From Pontibacterium granulatum (GTDB lineage Bacteria; Pseudomonadota; Gammaproteobacteria; Pseudomonadales; Balneatricaceae), in NCBI RefSeq assembly GCF_029961155.1, contig NZ_JASBRH010000002.1, positions 268,859 to 332,858 of the forward strand: a stretch of DNA of 64,000 bases, written 5' to 3'. Each line of letters starts with the position of its first letter. Within the stretch, counting starts at the first letter, position 1. Positions 59,287 to 64,000 of the stretch are shown here, in pieces. The position numbers and the translations under genes are program-made. The notes beneath the pieces were generated by a model. The model was given only the letters and a program-made list of their open reading frames with translations. It searched no databases and was not told the origin of the DNA.

Positions 59287-61701
59287 ATGCACGATATCAA
59301 TATTGACCTACTACGCGAAGAAGCATGTCGTTTAGTGAAAGTAGAAACAGATTTTCTGAAAGAAATGCTGGATACCCCTGATCTGCTTACGGATATGGAA
59401 GGTCAAAGCTTTACCCGTGAATCTGCGCATAAGCGTATTGAGATATTACAAGAAGAAGCTAATAAGTTAGAAAAGCTTGAGATGGTGCTTGCAGTTGTAG
59501 GTACGATGAAAGCGGGAAAATCTACTACTATTAATGCAATTGTTGGCGCAGAGGTTCTGCCAAGCCGCAACGAGCCAATGACAGCAATCCCGACCTTAAT
59601 TCGGCATAAAGTTGATCAGAAGGAACCTATTCTTAGCTTTGAGCATACCCAGCCTGTAATTGAACTTGCGAAAAAGCTTGGTGATCTCATTGCTAAAATG
59701 ACTTCAGAGCAATTGGAGATGCTTCATAAAGAGCTCCCAAATCCTGAAATTATTGACTCAGTTGTCGCCAGGTTGAAGCCAAAAACGAAATACTCAGGTT
59801 CAGAACAAATCTTTGTATTTCTTAAACAGCTTAATGACCTAGTGCGGTTGGCAAACGCACTGGAAATAGAATTTCCGTTCTCTGAGTATGAGAAGATATA
59901 TCACCTTCCAGTGATTGAAGTGGAGTTTGTTCATCTTAGGGAAGTAGAAGCAGCAAAGGGACAGTTTGCGCTTCTAGATACGCCTGGACCTAATGAGGCG
60001 GGCCAGGAGCAGCTGAAAGCCATGTTGACGGAACAGCTTAGAAAGGCGTCGGGTGTGCTTGCTGTAATGGACTATACCCAATTGCGTTCAGATGCTGATC
60101 ACCAGGTTAGGGAAGAGCTGCGCGCCATTGCAAGCGTTACTGGCGACCGTATGTTTGCACTGGTAAATAAATTTGATCAGAAAGATCGCAATGGATTGGA
60201 TGAAAAAGGTGTGAAAGCACTTGTGGCAGATGGCTTGATGGAAGGCGAAATACTTCAAGATTCTGTCTTTCCCGTATCTGCAAATTGGGCATACCTAGCG
60301 AACCGTGCACGTCACGAGCTCTATCAGGCAGGAAATTTACCTGATGCTGATGAAAATGAGTGGGTAGCTGATTTTGGTGAAGAAGGGTTAGGTAAGCGTT
60401 GGCATCGTAAGATTAATGATCTAGATGAGGTTAACGAAGCAATCGAGGCATTATGGGAGGACTCGATGTTTGCTGAGCCCCTAGATCAAGTTATTCAAAA
60501 AGCACATGGTGATGCCGCATTTCTTGCTCTAGATTCTGCTGTAGCTAAATTACAAGATACTTTGCTGTCGATTAGTAATCTGGTTAATCTTCGTAGTACT
60601 GCATTAAGTAAAGATATTGATAGGCTTTTTGAACTGATTGGTGACCTAAAGGCTGATATAGATGAAGTTAATAGGCTTGAGAAAGAGGTAAAAAAGAAGT
60701 CGGACGGCCTATTTGAAGACCTTAAAGATAGTGTTGAAAGTATTTTTGATCGTTCGTATCACGATATGGAAAGGGATATTGAAGAGTACTTTAAAGAAGG
60801 TAAGTTAGAAGAAAAGAAAAGATATGAACTAGAAGCTGTCTCTAAAAAGGCTGGTTTAGGTGAAAGTCATAAAGGTATTTATGGCCATCTTCTTAGCGAT
60901 TTTTTTTCACTTAATGCTAAGAAGAAAGAGAAAGGTCGTGACTTTAATTCTAACGCCTCAGAGATTAGGTTTGATACAAAAGAGGAAGAACGGTCGTTTA
61001 TAGAAACTATCGAGGATCGGGCATGCTCTCTCTTTTCAAATATAAATGATGAAGTGTCTGAAAGGGTGCTTAGCTCTACTGAGTCATTTTCCTTGCTGTT
61101 TGAGCAAGAAGTGGTTTATCAGTCAAAAAACCTACTAGATCGTTTGAATAAAAAAATGGAAAAGGAAGGGTTTCAGCTAGATATCAATGTTCCTCAGGCC
61201 GGAGAGTTTTCTCGTCTTGAGTCTGAAGGGCTTAAGCTAGCAGGATTAGTTAAATCTAAGTCAGAGAAGAAAGTTTATAGAGTTAAGCAAAGAGGAGCTT
61301 GGGGTGGGGTTAAGCGATTCTTTGACTTCTTTGATAATGATTGGGGCTATGAAGAAAGGGAAAAAACCGTTAAATATAGGGTGATAAATCTAGATGCCCT
61401 GAAAAATGCTGTCACCCAAGGGTTAAATCAATCATTTTCTGCTCTAAGAAAGGAGGTGAATAAGCAAACCTCTGGCCTGAAAACCCAGCAGGAAGCTGCC
61501 TTTTCTGAGTTGAGGGAGGTTGTAGAAAGCTTGCGTTCTGACCTTCTCGCAAGTGAGAGAGACCATAGGCTGAATCAAGATAAACAAAAAGCTCTAATGG
61601 GCTTTTTGGAGCTGTTGGTAGTTAAAGTAGTTCCTGTAAAGGAAGACCTTGATGGCTTGGTTGGTGATCGTAAATCTCTTGCAAAGGAGGCTTCTGAATG
61701 A
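59287..61701 (+). CDS. Dynamin-like GTPase, CrfC/YjdA-like
   Basis: 804 residues from ATG 59287 (AAGGA 8 nt upstream). GTPase with G1 VVGTMKAGKSTTINAIVG near residue 70-87, G2-like EVLPSRNEPMTAIPT, G3 LLDTPGPNEAG near 233 and G4 NKFDQ near 293. A long stalk-like helical region with coiled coils (~380-800) follows. Size and order, together with an overlapping YjcZ/RdcB-like gene, match the E. coli crfC(yjdA)-yjcZ pair. Bacterial dynamins act on membranes and some give phage resistance. It overlaps the next gene by 4 bp. The 241 bp upstream contains a hairpin AGCACTC/GAGTGCT and no gene. Confidence 0.85.
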   Translation: MHDINIDLLREEACRLVKVETDFLKEMLDTPDLLTDMEGQSFTRESAHKRIEILQEEANKLEKLEMVLAVVGTMKAGKSTTINAIVGAEVLPSRNEPMTAIPTLIRHKVDQKEPILSFEHTQPVIELAKKLGDLIAKMTSEQLEMLHKELPNPEIIDSVVARLKPKTKYSGSEQIFVFLKQLNDLVRLANALEIEFPFSEYEKIYHLPVIEVEFVHLREVEAAKGQFALLDTPGPNEAGQEQLKAMLTEQLRKASGVLAVMDYTQLRSDADHQVREELRAIASVTGDRMFALVNKFDQKDRNGLDEKGVKALVADGLMEGEILQDSVFPVSANWAYLANRARHELYQAGNLPDADENEWVADFGEEGLGKRWHRKINDLDEVNEAIEALWEDSMFAEPLDQVIQKAHGDAAFLALDSAVAKLQDTLLSISNLVNLRSTALSKDIDRLFELIGDLKADIDEVNRLEKEVKKKSDGLFEDLKDSVESIFDRSYHDMERDIEEYFKEGKLEEKKRYELEAVSKKAGLGESHKGIYGHLLSDFFSLNAKKKEKGRDFNSNASEIRFDTKEEERSFIETIEDRACSLFSNINDEVSERVLSSTESFSLLFEQEVVYQSKNLLDRLNKKMEKEGFQLDINVPQAGEFSRLESEGLKLAGLVKSKSEKKVYRVKQRGAWGGVKRFFDFFDNDWGYEEREKTVKYRVINLDALKNAVTQGLNQSFSALRKEVNKQTSGLKTQQEAAFSELREVVESLRSDLLASERDHRLNQDKQKALMGFLELLVVKVVPVKEDLDGLVGDRKSLAKEASE

Positions 61702-62594
61702 ATACGGCTGTTTGTACAGAAGCTGGAATCAAGGAAGTTTGTGACTTATTACCCTGTTTGCAAGAAAAGTACATTGTTGACTTTGCCAACAGTATTGACG
61801 TGACAAAAGATCATTTACGAACACAGGATAACCGTTCTTCGTTCTTTTGTAGGGTTGGGGACCACCTAACTGGAGATAGCGCAAGGCGGCAGACGGAAAT
61901 AAACGCAAGTCTAGTTGATGGTGTGGAAGGGGCATTGAAATGGTTAACTGAATTAACATCTTCAGTAGCCAAAAGTAACTACGCGTTATGCCAAGTTAGT
62001 GCTCGTATTGATGACGTTCAGAAGAATGTGGCGTTTCTCTCGGATCAAACCTATTTGTTGCATGACAAGCTGGAAGCTCTATCGCTCCATGTTGAGAGTA
62101 GAGTTAATGAGCTTCAGGCAGAGTTGAGTAGGGTGGACTTGGAGCAAAGCGCATCTCGGCAGCTCCAGCAACAATTTGATCGATGGAAGGCAGGTCATTT
62201 CAATCAGTTGCCTGTGTTGACGCGTTGCTATGTAGTAGCGGAGGAGCTCAGATGGGGGGCATTTGGTGATTGTGTTCGTGCAGCTAGTCAAGATCTGAAG
62301 AACTCTCTTAAGCAGCAATTGATGGATAAACTCACAGTTCAGTTGGCGGAGGACCTTAACGCTTCCCAGCATATGCGAGTTGCCTCAACAAAATGGATGG
62401 CTCCTTCAGAGGTGAGTCGTAATCTGGCTCTTGAAGAGGGTATTCAGTATCTAGGTGAATGGGCTGATTCTAGAGAACATCCTTTTGTGTGTTTTAGCTC
62501 CCAGCCGCTAAATACAGAACTAGTGTACATGCCACGAATTTTTTCATCTAAGCGGGCCAGCGGTGCCTTTGTTGATGAGCTATTTGGGAAGTGA
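61698..62594 (+). CDS. YjcZ/RdcB-like partner of the dynamin GTPase
   Basis: 298 residues, ATGA overlap with the dynamin gene. Largely helical, with a coiled coil in the middle (DKLEALSLHVESRVNELQAELSRVDLEQSASRQLQQQFDRWKAG, ~residues 130-172) and a C-terminal alpha/beta part (LPVLTRCYVVAEELRWGAFGDCVR). Resembles YjcZ/RdcB, described as a regulator of a diguanylate cyclase acting with the YjdA dynamin (RdcA). No cyclase gene is nearby. Assignment rests on gene order and general layout, so it is moderate. Confidence 0.6.
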   Translation: MNTAVCTEAGIKEVCDLLPCLQEKYIVDFANSIDVTKDHLRTQDNRSSFFCRVGDHLTGDSARRQTEINASLVDGVEGALKWLTELTSSVAKSNYALCQVSARIDDVQKNVAFLSDQTYLLHDKLEALSLHVESRVNELQAELSRVDLEQSASRQLQQQFDRWKAGHFNQLPVLTRCYVVAEELRWGAFGDCVRAASQDLKNSLKQQLMDKLTVQLAEDLNASQHMRVASTKWMAPSEVSRNLALEEGIQYLGEWADSREHPFVCFSSQPLNTELVYMPRIFSSKRASGAFVDELFGK

Positions 62595-62598
62595 AATT

Positions 62599-63723
62599 AT
62601 GAGTATGGATAGCGTAGGTCTTGTACTTTCAGGTGGTGGAGCAAAAGGGGCATACCAAGTAGGCGTCGTTCGGGCTTTGGAGGAGTTGGGAGTAAAGGTA
62701 GATAAAATAGCCGGTGCTAGTATTGGTGCATTGAATGGCGCTGTTTTGGCGTGTTCGCCAGATTTAGCAGAGGGTTCTCGAAGACTGGAACAGTTGTGGA
62801 GAACGTTAGCTCAATCCTCACCATTACAAGTGAATGGTAAGGCCGTGCCTTATTATTTGGTGCTATTGGCAGGTTTCGGGCTAGAAGCAAGAGGACTTGT
62901 TGCGCTTCGAACGTTGCTCGGAAAGCTGGAGAGAGTGATTACTCTCGAATTCATTCCTGACTTTCTAAAAACTAGCTGGGAGCAGATGGACAAGCTCTCT
63001 CAAGGCTTAATGGATGATTCTCCTTTACGAGAACAACTGGCGCGTTTCTTTTCTTCAGAAAGCTTGATGAAGGGTTTGCCTTTATACGTATCTTTGTATC
63101 CGAGCGAAGGTGCTTTGCCAGACTTCCTTGCAAGTGTAGGTGCTGCGTTAGGCATCAAGGATACAGTTGAATCTGAATTCCTTCTTTTGCAGTCTCTTGA
63201 ATCTGAATCAGAGCAACACGAAGCGCTCCTTGCTTCTGCAGCGATCCCTCTACTTTTTTCTCCACGCAGAGTAAATGGCTCGTTGTACTCCGATGGGGGG
63301 CAAGGCGGGTGGTCACGAGTGCAGGGAAATACGCCAATTCAGCCATTGTTGGATGCTGGATGTAAAACGATCATTGTCACCCATTTGAGTGATGGCTCTT
63401 TGTGGAGTAGGCAAAGATTCAGAGATGCCAATATTTTAGAAATTAGGCCTGAATCAGATATTTCTAAAGCTGGTTTTGGTGTCGATATGCTGGGGTTTGA
63501 TGAAGGCACGTTGGATTCTTGGACAGAGCAAGGATATGAAGATACGAAGCGCTGTCTTGGTAGAGTGATAGATGCGCAAAACAGTCGATTCGAATTGGCA
63601 GAGTCAGAAAAATCTGTGGATGTATCACTTGATAATCTTAGCGATTCTAAACTAGAGATGGATCGATCAATTGAACGTCTTAAGGCGCGTACCAGGAAGT
63701 CAGAGTTGATTGATACCAAGTAG
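62599..63723 (+). CDS. Patatin-like phospholipase
   Basis: 374 residues from ATG 62599 (GGAAG 8 nt upstream). Catalytic elements of the patatin family: oxyanion loop GGGAKG at residues 12-17, nucleophile serine 41 in GASIG (39-43), and the Asp of the DGG motif in YSDGGQGGW near residue 232. A variable middle part and an acidic C-terminal tail rich in Ser/Asp/Glu follow. Lipid acyl hydrolase; in CBASS (CapV) such enzymes degrade the membrane to abort infection. Just 4 bp after the RdcB-like gene, so it is presumably the effector of the dynamin module. Confidence 0.9.
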   Translation: MSMDSVGLVLSGGGAKGAYQVGVVRALEELGVKVDKIAGASIGALNGAVLACSPDLAEGSRRLEQLWRTLAQSSPLQVNGKAVPYYLVLLAGFGLEARGLVALRTLLGKLERVITLEFIPDFLKTSWEQMDKLSQGLMDDSPLREQLARFFSSESLMKGLPLYVSLYPSEGALPDFLASVGAALGIKDTVESEFLLLQSLESESEQHEALLASAAIPLLFSPRRVNGSLYSDGGQGGWSRVQGNTPIQPLLDAGCKTIIVTHLSDGSLWSRQRFRDANILEIRPESDISKAGFGVDMLGFDEGTLDSWTEQGYEDTKRCLGRVIDAQNSRFELAESEKSVDVSLDNLSDSKLEMDRSIERLKARTRKSELIDTK

Positions 63724-63790
63724 TTGGGTGGGCTTTCGACTTTACGTTTTGTAGCGTAGGTATTAGAAGGAAGTGTTAGAGGTAAAACAT

Positions 63791-63907
63791 ATGGAATTGA
63801 AAGCAACAGACTTGTGTTTTGAGAAGTTGAAGCTGCGTCAGCGTCGAGAGAGAGATTTATACCCTGAATCTTTAGGTTTAAGGGTTCATCGGGCGCTGAG
63901 TTGGTTA
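63791..63907 (+). pseudogene. 5' fragment of a gene interrupted by an IS3-family element
   Basis: ATG 63791 opens 39 codons (MELKATDLCFEKLKLRQRRE, ending RVHRALSWL) and then runs into the IS end. The closing LGLRVHRALSWL resembles the beginning of a HEPN-type helical protein, but this is a weak impression. Preceded by GAGGTAAAACAT with an AGAGG ribosome binding site. Probably a defence gene disrupted by transposition; the remainder should lie beyond the window. Confidence 0.45.
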
Positions 63908-64000
63908 TGTAAACCTCCCCTAATTAGTTACACGCATAATTAGAGTTTTCCAGCGGGTCATGTTTGGCCAGATATTCCCAGGGGGTGAGGTCACCCAATG
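63908..64000. mobile_element. IS3-family insertion sequence (right end, partial)
   Basis: The end begins near 63908 with TGTAAACCTCCCCTAATTAG, which opens with the TG dinucleotide common in IS3-type ends. It includes the C-terminus of a transposase on the minus strand. The rest is outside the window. Confidence 0.7.
63924..64000 (-). CDS. IS3-family transposase OrfB, C-terminal fragment
   Basis: On the minus strand the last 24 or so codons read LGDLTPWEYLAKHDPLENS to a TAA at 63924-63926. LGDLTPWEY is the typical C-terminal end of the integrase core in IS3-family OrfB proteins. Cut by the window edge; the catalytic DDE residues are not visible. Confidence 0.75.
   Translation of the reverse strand, partial: LGDLTPWEYLAKHDPLENSNYACN

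Overview
The first ~36 kb looks like the core chromosome of a marine gammaproteobacterium of the Oceanospirillales/Oceanospirillaceae type. The reasons are a Pseudomonas-style aru/ast arginine succinyltransferase operon with an AraC-type ArgR, the order thrS-infC-rpmI-rplT-pheS-pheT-ihfA-merR, and a moderately GC-rich composition. The genus is inferred, not proven. The remaining ~28 kb, starting right after a tRNA-Pro(GGG), is a more AT-rich genomic island that carries mostly defence-type genes and runs off the right edge at an IS3-family element.

Layout. 1-3000: lutB (cut by the window start) and lutA, for L-lactate oxidation, divergent from a PdhR/LldR-type repressor with a TGGT-N3-ACCA operator between them. 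3000-10060: a LysR regulator, a DUF1338 enzyme, a stand-alone third paralogue of arginine succinyltransferase, two Lrp/AsnC regulators separated by a MITE-like element, EamA and LysE/RhtB exporters, and a CHMI-like protein without the catalytic Pro-1. 10300-18110 (minus strand): the arginine operon aruC, an M20 hydrolase, aruF, aruG, astD, astB. No astE is present, and the M20 enzyme is a candidate replacement. 18400-27860 (plus strand): argR, the arginine/ornithine ABC transporter aotPJQM and the large NAD-glutamate dehydrogenase. Tandem ArgR half-sites (TGTCGC-N8-AA type) lie in front of both aruC and aotP, so uptake, conversion of arginine to glutamate and oxidation of glutamate to 2-oxoglutarate probably form one regulon. 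28350-35990: translation genes, IHF-alpha, a MerR regulator and the tRNA.

Island, 36000-64000. The left end has a MatP-like ribbon-helix-helix protein divergent from a winged-helix protein, with GTTAC-N2-GTAAC palindromes between them. It continues with a Gp2/YagK-YfjJ protein, a RadC-like JAB protein, two 30-residue membrane microproteins and AlpA, which is the CP4/P4-type island kit; no integrase lies inside the window. Next comes an RtcR-like regulator (CARF domain, sigma-54 AAA+ domain, Fis HTH) directly upstream of a type I restriction system hsdRMS. After that come an ABC-type ATPase with a partner protein, a phospholipase-D-like protein, a NucS-like nuclease, a DUF2130 protein, a MoxR-VWA-HEPN trio, and a dynamin-like GTPase, RdcB-like, patatin trio. 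Near-identical sigma-54-like promoter motifs (TTGGCACG-N4-CTGwA) sit about 50 bp upstream of hsdR and of the DUF2130 gene, which suggests that the CARF activator switches on part of the defence cargo.

The most promising candidate systems are the CARF/sigma-54-controlled restriction operon, the dynamin/RdcB/patatin module and the island-borne MatP-like protein with its palindromes.
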